Below the pieces are notes generated by a model. That model was not told the DNA's origin and ran no database searches. It saw only the letters and a list, made by a program, of their open reading frames with translations. Below are positions 46,345-59,100 of a DNA stretch of 64,000 nucleotides, piece after piece. The first letter of the stretch is position 1. Each line of letters begins with the position of its first letter. Source of the DNA: Chloranthus sessilifolius (lineage: Eukaryota > Streptophyta > Magnoliopsida > Chloranthales > Chloranthaceae); contig CM037593.1 in NCBI GenBank assembly GCA_021018995.1, positions 15,900,088 to 15,964,087 on the forward strand. Reading direction: 5' to 3'. Made by a program: the position numbers and the translations under genes.

Positions 46345-47110
46345 ACGCGAGCGTCACCCTCGCGTGGGTCCCACTCTCTTTTTCTCCCTTTTTTTTCTCT
46401 TTCTCCCTCATTTCTCTCCTTGTTTCTCCCTCTCTTTCTCTCTCCAGACCCATGCAGGGTAGACCCAACCCTGCGTGGGTCCCAAACCCTCTCTCTCATC
46501 TCTGTCTTTCTCCTTCTCTCCTTTTTCTCCTTCTCTTTCTATCTCCATGACCCATGCAAGTAGACCCTGCGTAAGTCCCAAACCCTCTCTCTCATCTCTC
46601 TTCTTTTTCTATCCTTTTTCTCCTCCTCTTTCCCTCTCCATGACCCACGCAGGGTAGGACCCTGCGGGGGTCCTAAACCCTACCTCTCATCTCTCTCCTT
46701 TTTCTCTTACTCTGTCTCTCTCCTACCTTTTTTCCCTCTCCAAGTGTGACCCACACAGGGTCACTTACGTGGATCCCTTTCCCCATCATTCTCTCTCCTC
46801 TCTCCTCTCTCCTTTTCTTCTCTCTCCTTTTCTTCTGTCTCTCCCTTAAGACCCACACAGGATCACTTGCTTGCGTCTCACATCATCTGTCTTTCTCTCT
46901 ATCTTTCTATCTCTATGTGAGACCCACACAGGGTCATCTGCGTCTGTTCCACTGTATCTCTCACTCTTCCTTCTTTCTTTCTAAGTGAGACCCACGCAGG
47001 GTCACCTGTGTGGGGGTCCCATCCCACACCTTCACTCTCTCTCTTCCTTCTCTACTCACACAGATCATCCTTGCGTGGGTTCATCTATATTTTTTTTAAA
47101 AAAAGTGAGA
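46345..47110. repeat. Minisatellite of GACCCACGCAGGGT units in pyrimidine-rich spacer
   Basis: About eight imperfect units at intervals of 70-105 bp. Each has GACCCACGCAGGGT followed by 'GCGTGGGTCCC' and then a CTCTCT/TTTTCTC spacer. The palindromic GACCC...GGGTC pair could form short hairpins. The frames here are repeat by-products. Confidence 0.75.
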
Positions 47111-48037
47111 AAAAGTAGACTGCATAAGCTTCATACCCACGTCTCTCAAACCTCATTGGTTTGAGGGCTGCGTAGGTGACAACTTTCATCACCTACACAG
47201 AAGTAATCGTCTCACCTTGTCTATCCGGGTGACACTTAGAGACTTACGCAGCCACACTCACCGTAGATCTGATGGGAAGATGCAGAGACCGTCGCATGGT
47301 CACTTCTAGTAACCACCGCGGTAACTCTATAAATAGCAGCCTCCCTTTCATTTTCAAAATAAAAAAATTTCACCTCAAAGCTCTACCGAAATTCTGCACG
47401 AAGATCCTACAAGATACCTTTCGTAAGGTATCTCTCTCTTTACCCTTTCTCTTTTTACTTTTATTTTAACTTCCGATTCAGCACTTAGATTATGTGGGCT
47501 TAGGTTATGGGGGCTTACTTTTAGCCCATGCCTAAGACCCTCACATATTTGGGTTGCATTTAGGCTATATGGGTTATGACCCTTATACGTGAGGGTTGCA
47601 ATTATCAACGTACAATTGATCCCTCATATGTTCAGCGTTGCGACTACGAATTTGAAGGACGAATACGGATGTTAACACCGAAAATCATCATCCACATGAT
47701 CGTAATTATTGCTTGATGAGATTATAACCATCATTGATACGCGTGATCAATGCATCGTACAATCACGATCATGACCAACCGATCATTTTGATCTATCTTG
47801 ATTGTAATCATTTTCGACTGATCACCAAATCGCATGATCACTCTCATAACAAATAGATCTGTGGTCGATCGCGATCAAATCCTTGATATGGGGATTTCCC
47901 TCGTGCTTCGGCCCATCGATCTCTTAAATTAAGGGTTCGGACCTTAGCCTCGAGATTGGAAATCCCTTTAAAAGAAAGATCAAGCTCGATCCAACGGTAC
48001 GGTCACCACCTATGAGGCAGTGTTCTAAAAGTCGCCC
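47111..48037. other. Intergenic with a TATA-like box
   Basis: TATAAATA at 47328-47335 followed by a leader-like CTCT/TTTC stretch, possibly a degraded LTR. No ends or coding found. From 47640 to 48037 many GATC-containing repeats (ATGATCG, GATCAT) occur. Confidence 0.4.
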
Positions 48038-50214
48038 TGTGACGGTGGGGAGCCAGTAGGAAGGTGCGAACCTAAGAACTAGAAATGAGATGCTAACAAG
48101 CTGTGAGGAGTTGGCGGGGTCAGTTCACTGCGATAATGCGTCAACGAGGACGTTGACATTATGGAGTGGTGGAGGATGTGACGGGCCCAATACTCGAGCT
48201 TGCAGCATGGTGCTTGGGGCACGACATGTGGTACCAGGAGGGCACGCGACATGGGGCCAAGAGGGCCTGGCGACGTGGTCGCGCTGCGAGGACGCGACAC
48301 GATCGCATGTGGGTAAGACGCGGGAGCGACACGGTCGCGACACAGACGCGACAGGGCCAAGCTAGGCTAGCGATGTGAAGGCGTTGCGGTATGTCAAACC
48401 AAGGGGTTTGAGGTTCTCCTGCCATTTTGGTTAAATGACTGTTTTACCCTTATATAGGGGAAGGGATGATGCGGGAACTTACTACATGCAAAGTTAGGGC
48501 TGAGATTAGGAGTAAAATTAATTCAATCAATTAAAAATAATAATTTCTCACAACAAATTACCACGGAAAATCCCAGAAATCAATTAGGTGATTTAATTTC
48601 GGCCCAAAATAGCGTTACTTTCGTGTACGTTCCCTATCGCGGATCTAGAAGACTAGGGTTCTTATGAACGGCTAGATCTCCGATAGTTTTAGGGCGTCGA
48701 ACGAACTCGTAAGCGGGTTCTTTCGATACCAAACGAAAATAAAAGGCTAATAAAATTAATGGTGAACAAAATATTGATTTAGGACTTTTATGAGATCAAT
48801 AAAATAATTAGGATTACGCTACTTACGCAAACGTAGATCTAAAGAAGATAGAGATGGAAGAAGAGTTGGCCTCGCACCAAACCGCAAGCGGGAATCGAAG
48901 AATCGCTCTCCATTTTGAGAGAATCACACCCTCACGAAAGTTTAGAACTCTCAATTTTGCATAAGCAATTTTCATTAACCAAAAACTAATAATAAAAGTG
49001 TTTACAAGCCTTTAAATAGGCTAACCAATGCATAAAATTAGAAATCCTAGTATAACTCTAACTCCTAATTCAAATAAAAGAAATATCCTAATTCTTCTAA
49101 AACAATAAAGTCCTAAACAATAAGGAAACTAATCCTATTTCTAATAAAAGAAACAACTCTTACTTTCTAAAATAAAATAATAAAAGAAACTAATCCTAAT
49201 TCAATTAGGATTCTTGAAATTCGTCACTTTATGTGCAGTCTCCGAAAACTGACCATAACTTCTTCAATATTTGTCGGAATTGCTCAAATTTTGGCTCGTT
49301 GGAAAGCTACTTCAATAAGCTTTGAAATATGATCAATTTCGTATCAATCCGACTTCGTTTGACACTTCAAAATAGGCCAAACATAAAACTGACGGGATTA
49401 AAAGTTGAATACCCTAATAAATTTTGGATTTTCTTGTTTTTGATCAAACGGGTCTTTAACGGACATTTTTTAAAAAACCAATTCATGGGTCCACTTTCTA
49501 TTTTGGCATCTCCTCTTTATCCAACGACGATTCAAACAGGTGGATCTAAAATACGCATCAAGGGAGCTAAAGAGCTATTCCCCCACACACGGGGCCTTAC
49601 GTTGCCAGAGGGGGCGCAAATGTCTCCTAGGCCTGAAAGGGGTGGGCCTAGGACGTCGACGCAGCGATGTCGTGTGGCACCCAGGTGAGGTTGATGTATG
49701 GCCCCGAACTACGCATCGCGGTGCATACTGCTGGGCAACCTCTCGAGAACACTTGAACGCTACGTGGGACTCAGTAGAGCACGCCAGCACGAGGGCTGCA
49801 TGGGACTCCGTTGAGCACGGCAGCACGAGTGGGCACAAGGCTGTGGGCTTGGTTCGGTATGTGAGCAAGACATGATGGCATGGGGAGCTGCATGCCAAGA
49901 CTGTTGCGAAGCGAGGGACTAGTGCAGTGCACAGGGTGAAGCTTGAGCAGGTCATGTTTAGCACAGTGGTGCAAATGAGCGTGTCAAAAGGGGCACGATA
50001 ACCTGGGTGGTAGGCCGCGAAATAGAGGTAACCACGTTGGGGAAGTTCCCGTCCTCTAGGCGGGTGGTATCAGAGCTAATGTGTAGATGGGTTGGCTTAC
50101 ACCGAGTGGGTTAGTAAAGGCCGTCAAGGACGCCTCCTTGGTATCGGGGTAGGATGACTTAGCGCAATGGGCTTAGGTGCAGACGGACCGAGGTTGCGGC
50201 GCGACCCCGTGACA
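48038..50214 (+). repeat. 5' LTR of the small element, interrupted
   Basis: TGTGACGGTGGGGAGCC to ACCCCGTGACA. Without the insert (48467-49560) and its duplicated 5 bp it is about 1078 bp, close to the 1096 bp of the other LTR. The TATA-like CCTTATATAGGGG lies near 48450. Confidence 0.78.
48467..49560 (-). mobile_element. Solo LTR nested in the 5' LTR
   Basis: TGATGCGGGAACTTAC to AAATACGCATCA, with a perfect 5-bp duplication AGGGA at 48462-48466 and 49561-49565. The other LTR at about 50805 shows the empty site. 1094 bp, no coding. On the minus strand its ends and outer parts match 62042-62891. An inner block of about 200 bp is inverted relative to that copy. Confidence 0.88.
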
Positions 50215-50216
50215 TT

Positions 50217-50232
50217 TGGTATCAGAGCCAAG
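50217..50232 (+). promoter_or_regulatory. Primer-binding site of the small LTR element
   Basis: TGGTATCAGAGCCAAG, 2 bp after the LTR end, complementary to initiator-Met tRNA. Confidence 0.8.
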
Positions 50233-50373
50233 TTCGATCTAGAAGCGATGATGCTATTGAGCTAATTGCTATCAGCAGTGACACGCGGTGTGGTGTCAAG
50301 AGGGCACGCGACATCCCTGAACTAGTTAACAGGTGAGGGTCTTGTGACAGCATAACCAAGTTGACCCGGCAGG

Positions 50374-51469
50374 GGTGACGGTGGGGAGCTAGTAGGAAGG
50401 TGCGGACCTAAGAACTAAAAATGAGATGCTAACAAGTTGTGAGGAGTTGGCGGGGTCAGTTCACTGCGATAATGCGTCAACGAGGACGTTGACATTATGG
50501 AGTGGTGGAGGATGTGACGGGGCCAATATTCGAGCTTGCAGCATGGTGCTTAGGGCACGACATGTTGTGCCAGGAGGGCACGCGACATGGGGCCAAGAGG
50601 GCCTGGCGACGTGGTCGCGCTGCGAGGACGCGACACGGTCGCATGTGGGTAAGACGTGGGAGTGACACGGTCGCAACACGAACGCGACAGGGCCAAGCTA
50701 GGCTAGCGATGTGAAGGCGTTGCAGTATGTCAAACCAAGGGGTTTGAAGTTCTCCTGCCATTTTGGCTGAATGACTGTTTTACCCTTATATAGGAGAAGG
50801 GAGCTAGAGAGTTATTCCCCCACATAGGGCCTTGCGTTGCCAGAGGGGGAGCAAGTGTCTCCGAGGCCTGAAAGGGGTGGGCCTAGGACGTCAACAAGGC
50901 GATGCCATGTGGCACCCAGGTGAGGTTGATATATGGCCCCGGACTACGCATCGCGGTGCATACGGTTGGGCAACCTCTCGAGAACACTTGAACGTTGCGT
51001 GGGACTCAGTAGAGCACACCAGCACGAGGGCTGCGTGGGACTCAGTTGAGTACGGCAACACGAGTGGGCACAAGGCTGTGGGCTTGGTTCGGTATGTGAA
51101 CAAGACATGATGGCATGAGGAGCTGCATGCCAAGACTGTTGCGAAGCGAGGGACTAATGCAGTGCACAGGGTGAAGCTTGAGCAGGTCAAATTTAGCACA
51201 GTGGTGCAAAGGAGCGTGTCAAAAGGGGCACGATAAGCTAGTAGACAGCGAAACAGAGGTAACCACGTTGGGGGAGTTCCCGTCCTCTAGGCGGGTGGTA
51301 TCAGAGCTGATGTGTCGATGGGTTGGCTTCGTTGCATGCGGTAGCGAAGCACCGAGCGGGTTGGTAGCGCGTCAAAGGACACCCCCCGATAGTTGGTATC
51401 AGAAGTAGGCTGACTTAGCGCAGCTGGCATTAGGTGCCACAGATCGAGGTTGCAAGTGCGACCCGTGAC
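50374..51469 (+). repeat. 3' LTR of the small element
   Basis: GGTGACGGTGGGGAGC to ACCCGTGAC. Matches the 5' LTR across its whole length with scattered changes. Repeated overlapping frames in both LTRs are by-products. Confidence 0.75.
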
Positions 51470-51654
51470 CGCCTGGCAGCTGGGTTTTAGGTGCCGATTT
51501 ACGCGGCTACCCGCCTGAACCCCAGTCCCCATTTTTTTTTCTCCAAAGTCATTACTTGGCAGATTTTTTGAAAGGGCCCTTGCACTCGAAAAATTGGCCA
51601 TTGCACCGGTTTTAAAGAGACTTGGTATTTTAGGGACATGTGACATGTGAAGAC
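51470..51654. other. Short unassigned stretch
   Basis: Nothing recognised. Confidence 0.4.
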
Positions 51655-52011
51655 CATTGATGAGATCAGATGGCGGAGGTCATGTTTCATCCCGATATTC
51701 CACACAATAGATCTTGAGAGCATGGTACATCTATCAGACGGTCAGTTTTTTATTCCATGTGTCACAGATTCCCAGGAAATGGCCCTAAATTTAGGTAATC
51801 ACGGTTGAGCGTGATGTGTGTCATATGATTCAAGGGCTATTTTTTGGGGATCTTTGACACATGGAATCAAGCACTGACCGTATGATTGGTGCGCCATGAT
51901 CTCAAGATCTAGTGTGTGGAAGATTGGGCTGAAATAAGATCACCATCATCTAATTCAAAGAAATCAATGGCTTTCAAGGTGTCTATAATGTGGGCACAAA
52001 CAGAGGTACCC
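51655..52011. mobile_element. Truncated copy of the Mutator-type MITE
   Basis: Matches the inner and right part of 44865-45292: 'ATCTATCAGACGGTCAG' near 51729, 'CTCAAGATCTAGTGTGT' near 51900, and the terminus CACAAACAGAGGTACCC ending at 52011. The left terminus is missing. Confidence 0.65.
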
Positions 52012-53125
52012 AAGAAAATTGTGGGTGCTTGGGTACAATAAACGTGACCCTTAGTTAGAAATTGGGGCAAATAAGCTAATGCCCCTTCTTGGGTACAATT
52101 AATACAACCCTAAGTCATAAATTAGTTTCAAATAAACCAAATAACCCACTCTAAGTTGTACAGTGCAAACAACTTCACAAGAAAAAGGGGTGCAAATAAT
52201 ATATATATATATATATATAGCGGCTGCCAGGATCTTGGGTCACCCACCCGGGTGTTGCCCAGCGATTTCCGCCCGAACATCCCCCCGACCACCCGAACTT
52301 GCTCGGCGATTTTAAGAACATTGCTATGAGGACAAGGCTTAAACTACTAAAATAATGGGAATTAATGTTCAAATCATCACCAGTTATTCTGGAATAAGAT
52401 CAAAACCCATACGGGATTCTCGAACCCAATTTCGAATCACAATGGGCTTGCAAAGCGCTCATGCCCAGATCGAGTCCCATTATGAAAATTAAGCCCGATT
52501 TAGTTATCAGCTATCAAAAGTGGACCATGGATTTATGTTCGAAACTCGACATCAAGAGGTCATTTTAAGGTTCGTGCATGAGCTTCTTCCGCCCATACTC
52601 CTTCATGCCTACAACCAAACGGATCTGGCTTCCGGAGCAAAAGTTTAAATATTCGTCGACCTTTGTTCCATATCAGGCGGGATTTCAGACGAAGAAAGCA
52701 TGCTGAGTGTTCATCTCTTAGCATACGAAGATAAAGGCGATGATGATGATGATGCTGACGAAGACCTAGAGTCTAGGATTTTTATTGTTTTCAGAGACTT
52801 AAATATTTTGTTTTCTTTCAAAGCTTTTACTCGGGGGTAATCAATTCATTTTGATGTAATCAATGGCGCGATCGAAGGCAATAGCCGAAAGTGTTAAGTC
52901 CACCATTATTAATAAACCCTCTCCTAGTGAGAGGGGAAATTTGTTGCGATATATTTGTAAATGAATTTATTTTCTATGCAAATTTGTTGTGTACAGTTTG
53001 CCACCAAAAAAGTAAAAAGCGCAGTTTTTCCCCTTCAAGTATTTACGAAAATGCCACCACAAGACGGCATTTTGGTATGGGGACGATGCTGACCTCACAA
53101 TGAAGAGGGTAAGGTTAGTGTTCCC
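52012..53125. other. Intergenic; right end is an inverted Mutator-like terminus
   Basis: Holds two 'CTTGGGTACAAT' repeats (52029, 52087), (TA)n at 52196-52219, and then unrecognised sequence. The last 110 bp (about 53015-53125) mirror the end at 46083: GGGAACACTAACCTTACCC read inward. No gene found. Confidence 0.5.
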
Positions 53126-53177
53126 ATTTATATATATATATATATATTCAATGTGAAAGATACCTCAAATTTGTCGC

Positions 53178-56100
53178 TCAGATACAAAGTGCCCCCATAT
53201 CTGGGGGGTCTCCTTTATGCTCATACGAAGATACGGAGTCACCTTTTCTACCCTGCTTGTCCTTCCTACCCTTCTTAGTGACAACTTTCTGCTTACTGAT
53301 ATGCAAATTGTAATTACAATACAACAATCGTTTGTAGCATAATTTAGGTACAGTACAGGTAACAACACATGCATTGAAGATGAGCACACATGGTACACTC
53401 GTGGTGAGCAGTATAATTTCAAAACAAACCCCAAACTTGATGTTTATAAGTTTTCTTTCGAGAACTTTGGTACATTAAAATCCAATGAAATTTAAATATC
53501 CAATTTGACCAGATTTATTAGGACTCGAACTCATGCATAGATAGTCTAATGTAAATTACAACCCCTTACTCTTTCCATAATTATAGTACTCCTAACCTTT
53601 ACTTTAATTTTTCCATAATTATAATACTAGTAGCTATTATATGAGAAAGAAGCATACATAACCATACTGTTCTGCAGCATTAAAAAAGTCATCGATTTTC
53701 TACATCTATTCTTTAATTTGTCAACCATACTCTCATTCTATAGTTTGCATAAAATTTTCGGTAAGATACACATACTTAAATTGTTGTTGTTGTTATTTTT
53801 CGTTTTTGAAAATTATTAATCTGTTCTAATTATACATAAGACCACTAGATGTAGTATTTACCCGTCAAAAAAATAAATGAGAATAAAGAAGCAAGCTTTA
53901 TCTTCGAAGATTAACATTAAAATTATGCCCCAAGTAATCTAAACTCACAGCAAAATATTTGATAAAGCAAAAAAAAAAAATGAATTATAGATGTATACAC
54001 TACAAATTCTTCAGAGGGTTTCCTCGTGACCATCCCGCAGCAAGCCTTGAACTTCTTTTTGGAACCACAAGGACACACCTTGTTTCTTGGAATTTTCTGA
54101 AGTAGAAAAAGAGAAAAATATAAATAAACAAAAAGGAAGTGACATGCATTAGTAGAAATGAACACAAAAACTAGAGGGCAGTAAAAAGATTGTTGAGATT
54201 GAATGTCATAACCTTAGCATCATGTCGACAGCTTCCATCATCACAAACTGATCCAAAATCACTGATAGGTCTTTCGATTTCACTTGTCTTTTCATGAGGT
54301 GCATTATTTGGCTGTTCAAAACCTTCATTTTCATAATTACCTAGCAAGTTAGAAATCTAAATATGAGGCAGATACCTTTTGTGTTACGAAACAGGACATA
54401 GAAGAGCATTTTTCTAAAGACAGTATATCACCATCAACACTATCACCATTTCCATCTATTTGGCATTATAATAGATCATAAATTAAACTATTTACTGGAA
54501 TATTAAATGAAAAACCAAACCATTAACTAAACTATTTACTGGAATATTAAAGCAACCCAGTATGGAAGTGACGGAGACGCCACATACATGGACATCGGAT
54601 TTGGACTACATCAGTTTTACCGGCATCGGAAGAAGCGTAGAGGAAGCCCGGGTATCGTAGCCTCAAAGGAGAACAGGACACAAACCGCTGGGAATACAAG
54701 AAGGCATGACAACCTGCAGCGTCACATCATCAAGCATGCCGCCGCCGACGACTTCAGACGGGATTTTTTTTTTTTTTTTTTTTTAATGCGCAAACCGTCT
54801 TTTAGTATTTTATTAGTATTAGGATTCTTTTTATTTCGAATTAATTATTAGTGGCCTATATAAAGAGGCCTGTAAACACTTTTTAATTAGATTATTGATT
54901 ATTGAATGAGAGCTTTTGCTTTTTGAAGAGAGTCTTCTTCCCCGTGATGGGATTGGTGTGAGACCAAGGGAGTGATTCCTATATATCTTCTTATCTATCT
55001 TTTGTCATCTATTTGCTTTAATCTATTATATTTGCTATCTCTCGATCTGTGTTTGCTTCCCTAAACCTTAGTCTAATTGTTTCCTTTCGATCCCAAAACC
55101 TTAAACCTTTTGAAACCCTAAATCAAACAAAACAAAAAACCTTTTCCAAACCATAAACCGATCCGAAAACCATAAACCTGTTACAAAATCAAAACCTATT
55201 ATAAACCCATAATCTAATTCTGCAACCCTGGTTCGAGCCGTGAATCTACATCAGATCGAAGACGTGCACCTAAGCCTAGAAAAGCTAGAGTTCTATCTCT
55301 AGCCCAATCCCGCCTTAAATTTAACGGTACTTGCGCATCAGACTGGACCCTAGCTAGATCTCGCGTAATTTACCCACCAAATCCGATAATTTTACGATTA
55401 AATTTGAGTTAAGATTTTTAATTTCGGCAAATCCGCATAAAATCATCATTCACGCATTTTAGGGTAACCGTTCCGCATCAGTTTTAGTATCAGAGCCCTA
55501 GGTTTTCTAGGTTAGGGCATCTTTGTTTGTCATAATTATTTTATTACATTTTTTTTTATTTTGAGTCCATATTGCATTCCATATTAGAACCCTAATAGAC
55601 CTTTGTGATCACTATGGCTTCGGATAAGGTTCTCGATACTCTTAGAAGTATGCGAGAAGAATTGGGTGCAATCAATGCACGATTAAATACCATAGAGCAA
55701 GCCCAAACATCCCTAGGAGTTGGTAATAATAGATTACGTGATCGAATCAACCAACTGGAAGCGATGGGTGAACTTGAAAATCAGCACCAAGGGCGCAATG
55801 GTCGCCAAGATAATCGGAATCAGAATCGTACGAATCCTCGTAGAGATGACTACGATCCCGAGGTTCAACTCCTTAAGAATGTTCGGGTTGAGATTCCGAC
55901 TTTCAATGGAAGAATGGACCCTTAAGTCTTCCTTGATTGGCTTTCCGACATGGACCAACACTTTGATTGGTATGCCATGAATGACGACCATTGTGTTAGA
56001 CTCGCTAAAATGAAATTGGTTGGTCAAGCTCGACTTTTCTGGCTCAATGTCGAGCGCATCAGGGTGAATGCGGGTTGTCCTCCCATTACCCGTTGGGACG

Positions 56101-59100
56101 ACACGAAGGAACGACTTACTAAGAAGTATGCTTCTTTATCATACCACCAACGCCTCCTCGACCAGTGGCAAAATTTACGCCAAGGCAGTATGCTCATGAC
56201 AGATTACATTGCCAAATTTGAAGAGTTTATGATGAGGGCCAAAGTATCGGAAGACCCTAAAATCACTCTATCCAGATTCCGCACCGGATTGTGACTTGAT
56301 TTGCAAAAAGAATTAATTTCTCACCCCGTGGAAACTTTTGAAAGATGTTATGCCCTTGTGCAAGATCTTGAATGATATTTAAAAACTACGGTGATAAAGA
56401 GAACCGAGCCACAATATAGTGGTCAACGATCCGGTGAGGGACGATTTAATCCTCCTCCCAAACCTACACAACATGTCTCTACCAATACGCGATTTAAAAA
56501 GGGAAAAGGTGTAATCGGGGAATCCTCAAGGGGCAGCTCTCAAGTTAAGTGCTATAAATGTCATAGGATGGACCACTTTGCCGCCCAATGCCCTACAAAA
56601 GACTCCCAAAGGACTCTCTTCGTTGAGGGAGAGGAGGATGATGGTGAGTTAGTGGTTGAAGAAGTATCTGAGCCGGACAGCACACCCAATGATGAGGAGG
56701 GTGATGTTATTGGTCATGCTTTAGTTGTGAGGTGTGCCCTTCCACAACCTCAACGGAATGAGAAGGATGACTGGCGAAGGGAGAGCATCTTTCACAACTT
56801 TGTCAGATTTGGTAAAAAGAGTTGTAAGGTCATCATGGACAGCGGTAGTTACACCAATGTAGTGTCAACATATGTCGTACACCGCTTGGGGCTTCACCCA
56901 AAACCCACCCGAGACCTTATAAATCGCATGGGTCGACTCTTCATCTATTCCCGTGTCGAAAAGGTGTCGTGTCCCGATTCAATTAGGTTCTTATTCGGAC
57001 ACCTTATGGTGTGATGTGGTGCCGATGGATGTAGGTCATATCATTTTGGGAAGACCGTGGCTCTACGACATGGACGTGACTCTTTATGGTCGACCAAATA
57101 TATGCACGTTCATGCATAAGGGCAAGAAGATTACTTTATAACCTTTGCCTCCCAAAACACCATCGACCAACAAAGTCGAAAAGAAGGGCGAGTCTTCTAA
57201 AGCCATTAATATTGTGAGCCCTTCTGAGTTCGAGAAAGCATCGATAGATGAGAGTATGGTGTACGCAATTGTCACCATAGGTAGTGCTCTCGAGTCAGTG
57301 AGCGAGTGTCCCAAGGAGGTTGAGCCGATTTTGAAAGAGTTTACGGATGTCTTCCCTGAAGATTTACCAAACGAACTCCCTCCCCTGCATGATATCCAGC
57401 ATGCAATAGACTTAGTTCTCGGATCTACCTTACCAAACCTGCCCCACTACAAGTTGAATATGGTTAAGCACACCGAGTTGACTCTGCAAGTCAATGAGCT
57501 CCTTCAGAAAGGGTTCATCCAAGAGATTCTGAGCCCGTGTGTCGTACCTGCCCTACTCACTCCTAAGAAAGATGATACGTGGCGCATGTGTGTGGATAGT
57601 CGTGCAATCAATAAGATTGTGGTTAAGTATCGGTTTCCCGTACCAAGGCTCGATGACATGCTCAATATGATGGTTGGTGCCACTATCTTTTCAAAGATAG
57701 TTAAGAGTGGCTACCATCAAGTCCGCATCCGCCCCGGTAATGAGTGAAAAACCACCTTTAAAACTAAGGATGGTCTTTATGAGTGGATGGTCATGCCATT
57801 TGAACTTTCTAACGCCCCGAGTACTTTCATGCGACTTATGACTCAAGTGTTGAGGCCGTTCCTAGGTAAATTCCTTGTTTATTTCGATGACATTTTGATC
57901 TATAGTCATGACAAATATCAACACTGGAACCACCTTAGGTTGGTTTGTGAAACCCTCAAGGGCAAGAAGTTGTTTGCAAATCTCAAGAAGTGCACCTTTA
58001 TGCAACGTTCCGTTGTCTTCTTGGGATTTCTTATCTCGGCCGATGGAATGGTCGTGGACCCCGAAAAGGTTAAAGCCATTGTGGAGTGGCCAGAGCCTGA
58101 GAACATACACGATGTCCACAGCTTCCATGGTTTGCCTACTTTTTATCGTCGCCTCATCAAAAGCTTTAGCACCATCATGGCCCCAATCAAAGATTGCATG
58201 AGAAAGGGGGATTTTCATTGGGACAAAGCGGAGACGAAAGTCATTGCTGAAATCAAGCAACGAATGAGTAGTGCACCCGTCATGCGATTGCCGGACTTTT
58301 CCAAAGTCTTTGAAGTTGCATGCGACACATCGGGTGTGGGTATAGGGGGAGTGCTTAACCAAGAGGGTCACCCTATGGCCTATTTTAGTGAAAAACTTAA
58401 TGAGACAAAGTAAAAATACTCCACCTATGACAAGGAGTTCTATACGGTCATCCGATCTCTTTGGTATTGGAAACATTACCTTAGACCGAGGTCGTCAGGT
58501 TCGAAAGATTAAAGGATGAGTACCCCGAGTGCCCAGATTTTAGGGTTGAGTACACTGCCCTCCTTAGTGACCCAACTAGCACACACTCCGTGTACACCAT
58601 CTAGGATGGGTACTTGTTTAAAGGCAATCGCCTTTGCATCCCTCGCACTTCATTGCGTTACTTTCTCATTTGGGAGTTACATGTTGGAGGGATGGTCGGA
58701 CATTTCAGGCGTTATAAAACTGTTGCGCTCGTAGAGGATAGGTTCTTTTGGCTTAGCCTAATGAGAGACGTCGCTCAGGTTGTTAAGCATTGTCGTACTT
58801 GCCAAGTGTCAAAACAGACTAAACAAAATACCGGCTCGTACAGCCCGTTACCCGTGCCACACACACCGTGGCAAGACCTCTCAATGGATTTCGTGGTCGG
58901 ACTTCCCAAAACTCCTAGGAAGCACGATTCCATCTTTGTCATAGTGGACCGATTTTCCAAGATGACCCACTTCATTCTTTGTTACAAAACCTCCGATGCA
59001 TCCCATATTGCTAAATTATTTTTCGCAGAGGTAGTACGTCTTCATGGATTGCCCAAAACCATTGTGTCTGATAGGAATGTTAAATTCACTAGTTATTTTT

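Larger units (their letters stand above)
48038..51469 (+). mobile_element. Small nonautonomous LTR element without coding region
   Basis: Two LTRs (48038-50214 including an insertion, and 50374-51469) flank a 159-bp internal region with a PBS and a purine-rich GGCAGGGG just before the second LTR. Flanks CGCCC (48033-48037) and CGCCT (51470-51474) may be a 5-bp duplication with one mismatch. With no room for gag or pol it is TRIM-like in layout, but its LTRs of about 1.1 kb are longer than usual for TRIMs. An internal deletion of a larger element is the alternative. Confidence 0.72.

Noticed and set aside
46171-46858. Several Ser/Leu/Phe-rich frames on both strands
   Set aside because: Translations of pyrimidine-rich minisatellite spacer; low complexity and no domain.
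48079-51199. Overlapping GC-rich frames repeated in two blocks
   Set aside because: They lie in the two LTRs of the small element and recur because the LTRs are repeats. They have no homology to gag or pol.
54588-54851. Basic 87-codon frame '[16 protein letters not shown]...' at the left of Gypsy-2
   Set aside because: It is the 5' LTR copy of the pol extension that overlaps the 3' LTR, not a separate gene.
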